Shown: positions 13,746-26,277, numbered from the stretch's first letter. The stretch: DNA of 64,000 nucleotides from Ectocarpus siliculosus (GCA_000310025.1 FN649751.1:431483-495482), one strand, 5' to 3'. Translations and numbers: made by a program. Notes: generated by a model not told the origin, from the letters alone.

Positions 13746-16700
13746 CTACTTCTTCGTCGCGGCGAATTTCTTCGGAATGTGGGCTTCCGTGTGCGACATG
13801 GTGTCGCCCCCCTTGCAGATGTCTTCCCGAACGTGCATCTTGTCTCCTTCATCGCACACGCGGAACTCGCGTTTCATCGAAATGCCCTGGGAATTCGTTG
13901 AAAATAGTGGTTGAGCCCAAAAAGAAAGGGGGGCGGAGGAGACTGGGTTGGTGGTGAAATATCCGCACAAGGCAACGCGAACAAGTCACGAACGTTAGCC
14001 ACAGGATTCGGATACGTGCCATTCACGGCGATGGAAGCTATAGAACGCCTGCTAGGCCCGGTGCGTATCTACGACCTGGTGGACAGAGGCATCGGTCGCG
14101 GCCAATAGGAAGTGAAAGAGATTCGAATTGAGAAAATTTCTTGCAAAATGCTACCCCTGTGGTGGGTATCAAGTATCAAGGAGTTGAACGAGTGCTGGCA
14201 GCGAAAGGGAAAACCTTCACCTCGGGCTGGCATACTGTTCCTCATCCAAGTCTACGTCGAGAAATCCAGCGTATGGGTCCATTCCAGTAGGAGATGGGGG
14301 GGGTCTAACGCACCTTCGGCCATGATCAATGATCGGCATTGGGCTACCAGATCAGACTGAGTGCATCAACCCTTAAGCAAAACTCACGCCTGGGCGGTGA
14401 TCAACAGAGCGAATGCCGGAGAGAAAACGCCCGACCTTCACAGATGAAAACAATATGGTAGTCGGCAATCTGTTACTAACGTTGAGAAAAAGTGGCGCGC
14501 GTTTGCGCAACATGCGGGGCGCACAAAGGAACAGCTACTTGATCAATACGCACAACATCTGCTTCACCACAGAACTGCAAGCGGGAGGGGGGGCGGGTGA
14601 ATCTGTGGGGTAGAGGTTCAAACAAACAGATGGTTTCGCCAATGTCGACACCATACAACGCACCGTATCTTGGAAGGAGAAACCGCATCTAGCAAACTAA
14701 AAAATGATCAACGTCGCTCAATTCCTATCCCTATTTCCTTCGTGTGCCGATGTGGCCAACACCTATTTCGAAGGAAAACCATCGCATCAAATCAGTACAA
14801 GTCGATCTACATATCACCCTCCATAGTATCGCGCCACCAGCGAACGGGAGAGGGTACAGCGGGCATGGGTTGAGAAATGGGCGTGGGATACTCACCAGCT
14901 CGCAAGACCTCTCGGAGATGGTCTTCATGAGGATGTGCCCGTGAGAGTCTCCCTCCTCCGGAGCGGGGGGACAGTTCAGCATCACTCTGCTCGGCAGCAA
15001 AGGAGTGGGCGGGGGTCGACAGAGGGCCGACGGATCAGAGACTCTGATGAAGTTGGCGCATGAGTGCACCCCTCGGCGCCCCCCCCCGGGCCAGTAAATG
15101 CTTGAGTTGCACAACGACACATCTCCGCCTGATCTACCGCTCGGTAGGTACAGAAGGAGGGCGAATATTGAGCAGTATTCCAATTTCGCTTGTCTTGTGG
15201 GCACCTGTGGTTGTCGATAGTTAGACGCCCCTGGTGCCTAGGCTGCCCTTCTCCGTGCACTTCCCGCACCACCTGCAACATCACGCGAACCCGGGACAAC
15301 CGCCGTGATCGGTCATAGGGTTCGAAACAACACACACGCCGCGCCAGATACGTTTCTCTCTGCACTCTGCACCGGCACTTCTAAGCACGATGTTGATGAG
15401 GAGGTTGGCATAGACCACATTTAGTTGGGGGGCTGCACCAGTCCAATCTGTGAGAAGGATGGTCAAGGAACCTCATTTTTCTTCTTGCCGGGTGTGAACG
15501 AGACAAGGAGGAGAGAGAGAGCACCAGCAGAAACCAACAAGAGAGGACGCACGCCCCGTCATAGTGGTAGCTGATCACAGACCGTATGTATGACGATAGA
15601 CGCGTTCTGTGTTTCGTGTCCAGACAGGACTGACCTTCCTCTCTCTGCGCCTGGTTATTATTTTCTCGCCCAAAACGCCAGCAGCAACAGACAGATACGA
15701 AGAATCAAACACGCGTGCTTGCTTGGGATGCAGAGACGGCTCCACACCTCACTTCTCACACGCAGAGCAACTCCCCCCAGATGTAGGTCTGGCCTTCGTT
15801 GGCCGGCTTTGGAGTCCCCACGGCAGCACCTTCCGTGTTGCCCGGTTTTGATTACGTCAGGCTATTCTACTACTGCTGCTGTTGTGGTAGGTATTTGCTT
15901 GCTCCTCCTTGAAATCCATTTCTTCTCCTGAAAGCGCAAGAGATCCAGGAAAAAGCGGCGTCTGAATATTTGAAAGCTGCTTTCCATTTACTTTCCATGT
16001 TCTCCCGCTCTGAGGAATGTTCCCAGAACTGGATTCCTTGACCCTGTTGTATTATCTAGAAGTTCTTGGCTAAAATTGTTTGGTTTCCAAGCCAAGATTT
16101 GCTCGCGACATGTGTCCGCGAAGATAATTTGTTTCGCAGATAATGGGAAATGTCTAGAATGTTGTGGAATGTTGACAGCGCGGCGTGTTGTTCGTCTCGT
16201 CTTCTTGAAGTTGACAAAAAGGCGCAACCGCCACCTGGTCCACTGAAAATGCCACGGTGCGATGAAAACTGAGCTTGTCGCAGTCGTACAAGTTATCGTC
16301 CCTCCCACTACAGTATCATCTCAACCCTACGGGTTGATACTAGCGGTGGGCGTCCGCCTGGGGTGCGAAATAAAAGACGTTGCCCACGACCTCATGCAGG
16401 CGGAGAAACAAAATGGTTCCAATGCTGTCCATCAGAACATCAACCGCAGAGCCGTTGGCAACCGTGCACGTATCTCACAAAGTAGGCGTGCCGAGGTCAA
16501 ACCTTTGGCGCTGTCCTCTGCACTCACCGATCTGCTTCAGGTGCAACCGGAGTGGCTGTGGGGTGATTCGGTCAAGAGATAAAAGCGTCGGACACTACTG
16601 AGCTGTGCTGGAAAAATCTACTTAGAATATACCAGAGAACTCTTTGAACGGTCTCTCAACAGTTAAGTAACAGTTTGTGTCGCCAGCGATGCCTTTATTT

Positions 16701-18300
16701 CTGGATAATAGCATCCCACGACCGTCCACTTGCATCCGACGAGAAACGTTAGTGGAGGTGGCAGCATCAGCATCGAAGATCTGGCTTCGGTGCTTAAACT
16801 ACGGAGCGAGAAACAAACGTGAACGGGGGTTGTCCGCTCCCAACGTTGGACATGTGTTCTCTCTGTTGATGACGCACGTGGAACAAGCCAGGGCCAACAT
16901 GTATTTTTCGCGCGCCATGACCGGTTTTCTCCGCTGTCGGCGCCCGTGGCGTCGATCCAGCAGTGCAGGCACGGTGCGTTGGAGACCCTTGAGAATGTGC
17001 CACGGGAAAATTCCACAGCATTCTGGGCGATACGGTTGACTGACCTATGGTCATCTCGTCGCACCGGACGGGTCGCCCCGGTGGTGTAGTGGCAACCTTG
17101 AAATCGCTTGTCGCAAAGTTTGTGAGTTCGAATCCCCACGGTGTGAAAAAATTACAAAATTTGCGGGTGAAAGCGAAAGATAGCTGAAAATAAAGCTGTC
17201 GTGAGTACCAAACTTCGACGTTAGCACGGTCGATGAGGGGAAGGGGCATCTGGACCCTCCTCGCGAGAAAAATAAAAGTCAGCACACACCTCAGGAGGAA
17301 GGTGGGGCACGAAAGTAAATAACAAGAAGAAAAAAAACCTTGTGTTTACCTCCTCCTGTGTGACCCTGGATGGTTGTAGTTGTACGAAAAAATGAACTGA
17401 AAAGTGTAGTACTCCACATACACTGAGAGGTGTAGTACACGTCTCACCACGAAAAATGGGGGGACTGTCGCCATAAAACTAGGACGAAAACACAAACACA
17501 TACACCCACCAAGATTTGTCAACCCGCTCCAAGATCTGCCAAAAATGTTGAATTTTGACAAATCTTGGGGTCAAGATCTATTCCAAAGGGCAATCGGACC
17601 CTGTCAAAATTTATTATTCAAATCTTTTTATTGCGACCATAAAACGTGAAAGATGTGGTGATATCGAGGGTCGTACGATAGTCATAGTGGTACCGTATAC
17701 AATCTATACAATCTCCGCAAATAACGTACACCGACACCCACTGTCTGCTTGTGCTCGCCGCATAGCTGATGCCACTATTTAAATAGCTACAACCTCGGTT
17801 TGGTCCTTGGCGGTGAGCACGTATGTGACAAAGTTGGATTCTGCTTGGTGTCGGCGCAGATTTCGGACTCTGCTTTCGGATGCTGCTGCGACCTTCGATA
17901 TTTCAGCTCCAGTTGCAAACCTGAACGTGCCAGGACGCACGACGCTTCTTCATGGTTTCCTCTACACATGACAGTCGAAGTAGAAGCCCGCAGATCAATA
18001 CGGCGTGAAGGTTGTTTTCTTTCTTTGTCTTCGGTTAAGTATAAAAATAAAGCCAGCGAAAAAATGCCTTCATCTCACCTCTTGCGCATGAACCGCGAGG
18101 TATTCGCAGACAGCGTTGAAATCGTTGAGGTGATCGCAGTCCACCAGCGTCATCAGCGCTGCAGATGGGCTGTTCAAAAGCTCACCCATGTCAGAGTGTG
18201 CTCTCTCCCTCTTCTCGCCGTGGACGACATCCGCAACGGGTGCAGCTGCGACCGCCGTGTCTCCCATTTGACAGATGCTCCCCTCGGGCAAGAAAAAGAG
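13746..18300 (-). CDS. Unrecognised minus-strand gene; three exon-like segments
   Basis: Three segments look like exons. 18300-18079 (74 codons) has a pyrimidine-rich acceptor ending TTACAG and a GTGAGA donor, and reads without stops through MGELLNSPSAALMTLVDCD. About 15071-14896 ends in a GTGAGT donor and contains EEGDSHGHILMKTISERS. 13886-13746 has acceptor TTCCCAG and ends in a stop after a basic tail (HIPKKFAATKK). I do not recognise a family. The segments share strand and order, so they may form one gene, but connecting exons were not found and the intervening 3 kb holds repeats. They could also belong to two genes or be fossil coding DNA. Confidence 0.4.
15290..15940 (-). repeat. Dispersed repeat R, copy A (uninterrupted)
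   Basis: The reverse complement of this stretch matches 54930-56060 over its length. Shared landmarks, in order: CTTTCAGGAG, GGAAGGTGCTG, GGCCAGA(C/T)(C/G)TACATCTGG, TACGGTCT, a pyrimidine-rich TCTCTC tract, CTCCTTGA(C/T)CA, CTGGTGCAGCCC, and GTGTGTGTTGTTTCGA. No LTR, terminal inverted repeat or open frame long enough to class it. This copy lacks the 0.45 kb insert found in the other one. Confidence 0.75.
17073..17391 (+). repeat. tRNA-derived SINE, copy 2
   Basis: Head GGTGGTGTAGTGGC (A box) and GAGTTCGAATCCCC (B box), then a body with a CCTCCTCGCGAGA stretch and the tail CCTCCTGTGTGACCCTGG shared with the copy at 6555. The shared tail and body in the same order as the tRNA head define one SINE family present twice in the window. 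Confidence 0.72.
17750..17980 (+). repeat. Foldback element, partial copy
   Basis: One arm (17794-17975) matches the right arm of the foldback element at 20331-20782: GGCGGTGAGCACG, GGCGCAGATTTCGGAC, GATATTTCAGCTCCAG and ACGCTTCTTCATGGT, in order. Only a short remnant of the opposite arm (GCTGATGCCACTA) remains to its left. Confidence 0.7.
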
Positions 18301-20330
18301 CTGTAAGAGTAGACGTCTAGGGTCAGCACAATTCGAGGCTCTAGCGGAGTTTAATCGGGAACAAGAAAAGGCGCGAAAGATGGCGGGAGTGGATGGAACG
18401 TTGTTAGAGGTGGTGGTATTTTGAAAGTCAAAGAAACGAGAGTGAGAGCCGCTCATGCGCGCGCCGACTCAACTGCAAGTTGAGGTTTGACACCAGCACG
18501 AGAGAGCGGTCGGAGACGGCTATTTTTCCTCTTGTTGCCTTTTTCTGGACAGCGGGCTCATTCTACAGTACAGTACATGGACAATAACCTGCATGAGTGT
18601 GCTCGTGGCTCAAGCCATCTGTGGATGGTCCCTAGCGGCGTAGATTCAGCACCCAAGATCATCTGGCACATGCAAAGCACAAAATAGCCCGGAGGATAAC
18701 ATCCAAGGGCAACGGCTCTAAGCATGTCGTGACACTGCTGTAGCTCTGCCGTAGTTCAAAGCTCCTATCTACACCCTAACCGTCACCTACACTGTCGGAC
18801 GAGCCTTACCTTGGTATGCAGCTCGTGGGTTGGGGTTGAGGCTGTGGAGCCTGTTGGGGAGCGCGTGAGAAGTGGCAAAGTGTGCGAGAGAAGGGCAACT
18901 CCAAAAACCGAGCGGGCAACTAAAAAGCTGGCAGGGCAAGGCAGGGCGAATTTTTTTTTCGATCGATTTCATTGGTGCTCAAGTGACAGTGCGGTTCATG
19001 GAGAAGGGCGCGAACTGCAAACAAGAGGCACGCTGTTCAATCTACTGCTGTTCATACGGAGAGACAGAACTCCGGCACCCGCATGAAAAGAGATTATCAG
19101 CAAAGGAGGAGCATTCATGCAAGCCATGAGGAAGGGAGGAGACTAAGCTGAGAGATGGTCAGGACGTCTTGGTGCGTGTTCCAGACTGCCACTCTTCCTG
19201 CAGATACCTACACTACATTGTCGCCAACGGCTCCTATATTGAGCTGTTCGTAGTGTGTCTGGTACTTTTGTGCCCCCCGTCTCACCGTACACTCACCTCA
19301 CATCACACGTGGAGGTGCGTTTGGAACGATCCTGCACGTGTATCACAACCAGCTTGGCCCATGATGCCTGGGAGCACACAAAAACCTGTTTATCGGTGCC
19401 AATGACACCAACGTTCCACACTCTGCAGACTTGTGTGCCAATGAACAGTGGCACCAACGTTCCACACTCTGCGAAGACTAGTCGATGCTGTACACACCTC
19501 CTCCCGTCCGTGACACAGGAAAACCCTAACCCTAGGATATTTTCTAGCTAACCTGGGGTGACACAGGTGACTCTCGTGGACCTCCGTGGTTTCATGATTC
19601 CATGTCCGTGTTTCCACTCAACGGGGATCGTGGAAGCTTGTAATGTGTTAGATTCAGAGGTCCTGTTGGACGACGTTTTTATTGCTATTGTTTTATTGCC
19701 ACAGAGATCACGAGCGTCAGCCAGAGGAACAAACCTGTACCCTCTACATGGGGCCTCCGGCGTAAAAACAAGAGGAACAAGAACCCCGTTGATCATGGGT
19801 GGATGCATGCTCGAAATAGGAACTTTGAATATAAGAACAGGTGCTGGGTTTGACGCAGCCGGTAAACATCGAGCCCCATGCAAAATATGCGGAAGCAAAC
19901 TGTACAGCGCAGTGCTGTGGTAGTAGTAAGATGCAGCTGTAATATTGCTGTAGGCAATGATACGTAGATGCGGTGTGACAAAGTGACCCTTGGTAGAACT
20001 CAGTAGAACGTAACATGTACGGACGAGCTACAGCAAGGAGCTCGTGATGAATTGAAGTTAAGGGGGTGCAGAAGACGAACATTGATGTTGACAAGTTTTG
20101 AAATACAATACAAAAGCACCAGAAATTGCACAACAGACACACCGGACCAGTAGGAAAGCAGCGCGAAAAACAGAAATCGTTTATTCTCGCACAGGGCGGC
20201 GGTAGAAGCTGCTCAAAACATACGTTTCACGCATCTACTTCCACACGCCTCCTTTGAAATCAGGATAACATTCTAAATTCTAGTCAAAAGAACCAAAACG
20301 GAAGGCGTTCAAACAAGGTCAATTTTGAAT
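18301..20330. other. Interval without recognised genes
   Basis: No exon with convincing splice borders. A 27-base direct repeat (…CACCAACGTTCCACACTCTGC) occurs twice about 46 bases apart near 19405-19470. Otherwise I see nothing I can name. Confidence 0.45.
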
Positions 20331-20782
20331 GTTAGGTGTCGCATTCTATTGTCATCAGTAGAGGACATAATGAAGATGTGTCGTGCGTGCTGGCACGTTC
20401 AGGTTTGCTACTGGAGCTGACATATCGAAGGTCGCAGCAGCCTCTGAAAACAGTCCGAAATCTGCGCCGGAACCAAGCGGCATTTGTCACAGCCGTGCTC
20501 GCCGCCACTGACTCCAATCCACTGAACTGCGGGTTTACAGCAGTAACTGATGCCACTAGCTACAGCTGACAACCCGTGGTTCTGGGGTATACTGTCCGTG
20601 GCGGTGAGCACGGCTGTGACAAATGTTGCATGCCGCTTGGTTCCGGCGCAGATTTCGGACAGTTTTCAGAGGCCGCTGCGACTTTCGATATTTCAGCTCC
20701 AGCAGCAAACCTGAGCGTACCAGCACGCGCGACGCCTCTTCATGGTGTCCTCTCCTGGTGACAATAGAATGCAACACCTAAC
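20331..20782. mobile_element. Foldback / MITE-like element with long inverted arms
   Basis: Two arms of about 210 bases are inverted copies of each other around a short centre near 20560. The outer ends form a 26-base terminal inverted repeat with two mismatches (GTTAGGTGTCGCATTCTATT on the left). Landmarks repeated in inverse orientation include GTCCGAAATCTGCGCCGGAA and TTTGTCACAGCCGTGCTCG. No coding capacity, so it must be moved by a transposase elsewhere. I could not see a clear target-site duplication. Confidence 0.8.
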
Positions 20783-21314
20783 CCTGGCGGGGAGGTTGTT
20801 TTCTTTCTTTGTATAGGATAAAGCATGGGAAAAAGAGCCAGCGTTACAACCCCTTTTCTGCACCCCTTTAATCAGAAGACTGTAATTGTAGCGAGATCAT
20901 GAGGTGGTGCGAACACCACCAGGCCCACTCCCAACTAACCCTCAACATCTCTGCTCTGCAAGTAAGCTGTAAAGTGAATTGAACTGACAAGGAGTGTAAG
21001 CCTTTTCGACTTCTGTCACAGCCCTTGGCAGACTTCGGTCGGAACAGACTTCCGTTCTGAACATGACACAGACTTTTATCTTAGACTACACAAAGGCTTA
21101 ACTGGCTGCAGTCGACCCTTGGGTAAAGGGCACCTCGACACTATACATTTCTACATAGATGACATGCAGACTGGAGTGTGAAGAATCTACGAAATGGACG
21201 GGTGCGTTATTGTGGGGACATCGACTTCACAAGGACATCGCACGTTCAACGGAACAGTGACGACTGAAGACCGCCGACACAACAGCAGCAGAGGAGACAA
21301 GATAATACGGCGAG

Positions 21315-21469
21315 TGGCTACAGGAGAAGTAGGCCCTCCATGCATGCAATGTCCAGAAGGAGGGGGGGGGCACACATAATAGTAACCTTCAGGTATACGT
21401 AAGCTCCTGTCTGCGTGCCCTCCGCTGTTGCCGGTAGATCAATTTAGTCCGTATCCAAACACACGAACA
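21315..21469 (-). repeat. Copia LTR, 3' copy in element orientation
   Basis: Shares with the right-hand copy GTAACCTTCAGGTATAC, GCTCCTGTCTGCGTGCCCTC, and an end in CCAAACACACGAACA. The polypurine tract adjoins its right edge. The left limit is approximate because similarity fades upstream. Confidence 0.8.
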
Positions 21470-21826
21470 CCTTCCCCGGTTCTTCACGCGAGTGAATCAC
21501 CATCAGTGGGGCATGGATACCGCAGATCTACCGAAGGGGCCCAAGCAACAATGGGTGCGGGGGAAAACCCGGCCATCCGGACCAAAAACTCTCGCCAACA
21601 AACCCAAAACATAGAAACCGTCGCTATCACGGAGGATTCCCAACGGTCGCACTTCCAAGGCAAGACCAAGGCAGGACAAATTGGACTTGTCACGCAGGTT
21701 ACGCACCCGAAGCAACGCTCTACGCTCCAGCCTCGGGCGACGCGCGGGCCCAACGCTTCCTGCGTGACGTACCATGGTCATACATGCCCAGTGCAAAAAA
21801 CAACCACAAAAACCCAAAACCAAACA

Positions 21827-22920
21827 CTACATCGGTAGGTTCATCAGAGCCTTCCGGTGGTACTCCAATTTGGCCCTACCAAGGACCTTGGTCAGCATGT
21901 CGGCGTGCTGTTCCCCCGTCGGGACATACTCTGCGGTGATCTTGCCCGACATGAAGAGCTCGCGAATAAAATGGAACCGCCGAGCTCCTCGCCGGGCTGA
22001 AAGGGTTCTGCACCAAGGCAAGAGCCCCTCCGTTGTCCTCACGGACCCTGATCTTCGCCCCACGCATCTCGGGGCGCTATGAACGACAGAAACCCACGCA
22101 CACACAACGCCTCCTTCATGCCCTCCCCGGCTGCAATATTCTCTGCCTCCGAGGTTGACTGAACTGTCACGGGCTGCGTCTTGGTCGCTGCGCAAACAAC
22201 GGTACCGCCTACAGTTACGGCTAGCCCGGCCATCGAACGCCTGTCAATCTCATTGTCGGCGTAGCTGGAATCGACAAGCACGTCTAGGTCTAGCCCTGAT
22301 CCTCGTACGTAGTTGATGCCGAAGTCCTTCGTGGCGTTGGGGTAGGACTTGATCCGCAAGAGCGCGTTCCACATCCTCTCGATGGGTGAGTGGGCGACCT
22401 TCTGGAGCTTGTGCAGGGGCAGGGCGATGTCTGGCCTCTTAAACATCGTCCACATGAGGCACCCGATTGCATCCCTCACCGGCTTGTCCACCGCGGGCCC
22501 ATCATGTCTCTTACCCTAGGTCAGCAACGGCGACGGCGGCGGTGGGAGCGGTTGCAGTGACGTCAAACCGCTTCAGCATTTCGATGTATGCCGTCTGAGA
22601 CAGCTTGGTAATTCCACTCTCAAGATCCATCTCGATGGCACACCAGTCAAACCACGTGCACTTTCCCATATCTTTCACAGGAAACCTGTTCTGGAGGGAG
22701 GCGAGCAACCCCTCTGGCTTCTCGGACGCCGTCAACATGATGTCTACGTTGATCACGATCAGACCTACGACCTCTCCGTCAACAATCTTACGGAAAACGC
22801 AAGGGTCAACCCTGCACTACTCGTGCCCGTTCTCGATGAGGGCATCGGCAGCCTGAATTCCCCACTAACGGCCACTCTGGTTCAGACCATAGAGGGCACG
22901 CTCTACCTTGAACACTTTTC
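21827..22920 (-). pseudogene. Copia reverse transcriptase (truncated) and RNase H
   Basis: Reverse transcriptase begins abruptly at KVERALYGLNQSGR and lacks the N-terminal palm. The catalytic YVDD box is degenerate (VINVDIML). The connection (FPVKDMGKCTWF, SQTAYIEMLKRF) and RNase H (DSSYADNEIDRRSMAG, STSEAENIAAGEG, REDNGGALALVQ) are clear. The chain ends with EQHADMLTKVLGRAKLE and a stop at 21827. Three reading frames are used, so this is a fossil. Confidence 0.85.
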
Positions 22921-23119
22921 CAGAAAAGCTACCTCCCGAATGGGGCGACGGGGGGACGCTACCTCCACTATCGTCCCCTTTGATCCCGTTGCCTGGTACC
23001 GCCGGCGCCTCTACCCGCACGGGCGGTGTCGTGTGCCCAGGCCCACGAGCCTCCGTCACATCGAGGTCGGACTCACTCCTTGAGTCGTTCTCCCCCCCTC
23101 CACCTTGACGTGACGCGCT

Positions 23120-24411
23120 CTACATGCCATCGTCCTCCCCGCCCTCCTCGTCATCTGCGAGAGGCAGCAGCTGCGGGGGAGCGGGCAAAGCAGCGGGCAC
23201 GTGGTGCCCGGTGAAATTTCGGGTCGTGATCACGGTTCCAGCCTCGGTTAGTGCGCGGACGCAATGACGAGGATGATTGTGGGCGGGCCCAAAGTACCAT
23301 TCTTTCTCTCCCTTGGGTTTCGACTTTGTCTTTCTTCTCGACTTCAACACGAGAGGTTTAAAGAACGGGTACGTAGACCCGATCAGCGGCGGAGTACCGT
23401 GAAACATCTCGTAGGGGGATTTGTGCCCAGGGTTTCTTGTAGTTGCGGTGCAGTTCAGCTGGTTGCATGCACAGGAAATGGCCTCAGCCCACAGTCCGGG
23501 GCTGGTTGGTGCGTCAGGGAACAGTTCTTTCGCTTGGATGCGTGATGCAAGCACGGCATTACTGATCACCCCCGACGTTCACTCCGCTAAACCATTGTAC
23601 TTGGGGGTGTTGGGAGGTGTAAACCCTTGCTTGATACCTTGTCTGCGGCAAACCTCCGCAACCCGACCCTGGAACTCGCCGCCGCCGTCGGTGCGTGCGA
23701 CAAACACCTCACACGTAATCCGCCAGGTACTGCTCAAACGCGACAGCTGCGTCAGATTTTTTCTTCAGAAAGAAGACACGTGTCCAGCGGTCTGATGATG
23801 AGTGTCTACCAGTTTCCACCAATGCTCCTGAATTGCATCTTTCCCCCCAAATCGAGAAATAGGCGAAACAGCTTCTTATCTGCGCGTGTGTCCGTGCTCT
23901 TCAAAGCGGGCTTCACCTGCCCCTTGGACATCGAACAGCTGAGGCAGGGTCCCAGCGGTCCTTCCGTCAGCTGCACTCCCTGCCGCTCCGCGGTTTCTCG
24001 CGGGCGTGGTCGTGCGAGTTGTGGTGCATTGAGGTCAGTGGGGGTGGTTACTTGCGCATCGCCAGGAACAATGATTGCGGCACAGGCGATGTCTACCGTA
24101 GGCTCTGTTTGATAGCCCTCTTGAGTGAGCACCTTGCCATTCCGAGCGAACCACACTTCCCCCCCGGCTCTAGTGGTTAGCGTAAGCCCCCGCTTCTGCC
24201 CTGAATACGTGTGGCCCTCTTCGGCCAACGTAGTAAGCGAGATGAGGTTGAAGGGGGACTCGAGCACATGAGCAGCATTCGGAATCGGCACGGGCACCCA
24301 ACCACCTTCCGACCGGAGAACTACGGTCACGTCTCCGTATCCTAGAAAAGGGATGGGGGCCTTGTTGTCTCCGATCCCCTTTACCCAACCACTGCACTCA
24401 CGGTAGTTCAC
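23120..24411 (-). pseudogene. Copia protease tail and integrase
   Basis: The first part (SPFNLISLTTLAEEGHTY) is typical of the segment between the copia protease and the GAG-pre-integrase domain. The integrase core follows with TDGGGEFQGR and PPNTPKYNGLAE, which carry the second Asp and the Glu of the DDE triad. The region downstream (NQLNCTATTRNPGHKSPYEM) matches the copia integrase C-terminal part. The frame changes near 23800 and 23690 and there is a stop after LAE, so it is inactive. Confidence 0.8.
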
Positions 24412-24449
24412 GGAGGCGTTTGCAAATCGGAACGGAGCACTTGGCCGCT

Positions 24450-26023
24450 GTATCAGCCACGTTCTTCATGACATCCTGGCCATGTTCCGAGACCGACATT
24501 AACGGTACCACACTCGCCTGGAGAGTCTGCCATGGCACAGAATGCTTGGCTCTCGACGGAGACCACGTCGCTGTCGCAATACACGACTTGCGCCAGGACG
24601 GCCTCCGGCGTCGCGCACTTGTCCTTGATGTAGCCCAAACCCATCGCAGTGACCACACCTCGAGATGAAGTCGCTCTCCTTGGTGGTGCAGACGGCCATC
24701 TGGCCCCTTGTGGCCACACCTGAAGCACCGGCCAGGGAGTTTTGTTTCCCCATCACCGCTTCCGCCTACCCCCCCACTGCTGCTCCCTTTGCTCTCCTCG
24801 ACTCCGTGGCTTCCCCCGCCGCTGCGGCCGCCGCCACCTCGACCGCCGCCCCGACCACCGCCACGGCCACGACCAGACGACCGCCCCCGACGGTCGCCGC
24901 CGTCGACGATGGAGACTTGCTCGGTGCCTTGCGCACCTTTGCTTTTCCCTTTCTCCAGCCTGTCCCGGATCGCCTTGAACTCTTTGGTATCCTCCTTCAA
25001 GAAATCGTCCCGCGTCAACGTCTCCTTGTGTCGCAGGGCGTGCTTTGTCATGGCAAACTCATCCGAAAGGGCATCCAAGAAAAGGTGGTGGACAAACGTT
25101 TCGTTGACTTGCAGATCTGTCTTGGAGAGGGATTCGGCTGTATCTAGCATCTTGTTCAACGCATGTTGCGGATTTTCAGCCACGGGGATCTTCGTTGAGG
25201 TAAGCGATTTTAGGTCGTCTGCCGGTTGCATGGACGATTCTGGGTCGTACATGCCTATAAACTCTCGGAGCGCTCCGTGGGGCGTCTCTGCCCTTTTCAT
25301 GATTTTTCTGTCGCTTTCCTTTGTCAGTGCATGGGTCAGGAAGTTCCATGGATGAAATGCGAGCTCTACATGCTCGTGTTGGTATTGCTGGCACAGCAAA
25401 AATTCGCTTCTTCCGCTGTTTACTGTGATCTCCAAACCCCCGCTTTCTTCGTAGTGTTCCAACAGGTTAACTCCATTTGCCACCACACGGAAATCCTCAA
25501 GCCCTGAGGTGAAGTCCTTCGCTTTCCCGTTGAATGGGGGAGATGTATCTCACACACGTTGATATCCTGCACTCGCGGTTGGTACACCGAAATCAAAACC
25601 AGCACCAGCACCACCTCCAATGGTGCTACCATAACCACCTTGGTTGTGAGAAGCGGCTACTCTCACCTCTCGGGGGTCAAAGCCCCTTGCTTCTCCGCTG
25701 TCTCGCCCTTGCAGGCCGGACTCTCGAACCGGTTCGCGCAGGTACTAGTCAGTGCGCGCGCTCTCGACCTGCGGTGCCCTTCCATGAGCTACCGCAGGCA
25801 ACGCGGCTATGCTCTCCGTAGCGTTGCCCCGTCCAGCAGCACCCTCCTTGGCACCGCCGGACTCCTCCATCTTGCGTGAAGCTAGACTTGTCACCAGCAT
25901 GGTCAGCTGGCTGATCTGCTCCGACAGCGACCCCATTTCCGCTTTCAGACTCGCGACCTCTTGCGAGCTTCCCCCGGCGGGATCACCGGAGGTCTCACTA
26001 CCTCCGTCGTCGCGACCCGCCAT
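24450..26023 (-). pseudogene. Copia gag region (nucleocapsid with zinc knuckles)
   Basis: Starts at an ATG (MAGRDDGGSETSG) followed by a coiled-coil-like segment (SLKAEMGSLSEQISQL). After a frame change it continues as a UBN2-like Gag body (ESDRKIMKRAETPHGALREF). A Gly/Arg-rich stretch precedes two zinc knuckles, CFRCGHKG…C and CGHCDGFG…KDKC, which lie in different frames because of small indels. Gag packages element RNA. Confidence 0.8.
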
Positions 26024-26119
26024 TCCTACGGTACTCTCTCGAGGGGCGAACACTAATGTGTTGATGTTTGTCAGTTACTTGGAAGGGGGAGGCTCGCTTC
26101 AGTCTCTTGTATTAGACAC

Positions 26120-26277
26120 GCAAGGGAGCGAGGAGAAGTGGGCCCTACATGCATCATGGAGTTTCCAGAAGGGAGGGGGGGCCCACACAGTAACCTTCAG
26201 GTATACATATGCTCCTGTCTGCGTGCCCTCCGCTATTGCCGGTAGATCTATTCAGTCTGTATCCAAACACACGAACA
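26120..26277 (-). repeat. Copia LTR, 5' copy in element orientation
   Basis: Matches the left copy through GAGGAGAAGTGGGCCCTACA and the terminal CCAAACACACGAACA. Its inner edge lies between here and the gag start near 26023. A clear tRNA primer site was not identified. Confidence 0.75.

Larger units (their letters stand above)
21290..26277 (-). mobile_element. Ty1/copia LTR retrotransposon, degenerate
   Basis: Gene order on the minus strand is gag, protease/pre-integrase, integrase, reverse transcriptase, RNase H (the copia order), bounded by two related LTRs. A pyrimidine tract just inside the left LTR (CCTTCCCCGGTTCTTC on +) is the polypurine tract in element orientation. The coding part is broken by frameshifts and stops, and the start of the reverse transcriptase is missing, so the copy cannot be autonomous. 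LTR copies differ at many positions, which points to an old insertion. Confidence 0.9.

Noticed and set aside
16380-16540. Exon-like reading containing TVANGSAVDVLMDSIG (minus strand)
   Set aside because: Resembles part of a copia protease, but the stretch is short, acceptor and donor are weak and no neighbouring copia sequence is present. Too little to annotate.
16677-17039. Plus-strand ORF of 120 codons
   Set aside because: No recognised domain; it adjoins a SINE and competing minus-strand frames look equally open.
17073-17145. Functional tRNA gene
   Set aside because: A and B boxes are present but the acceptor and anticodon stems do not pair properly, and a SINE body follows.
19517-19535. 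Telomeric CCCTAA repeat
   Set aside because: Only about two units. A similar pair near 29540 is equally short. Too little to call a tract.
24665-25355. Plus-strand Pro/Arg-rich ORFs
   Set aside because: Antisense of the copia gag Gly/Arg-rich segment.
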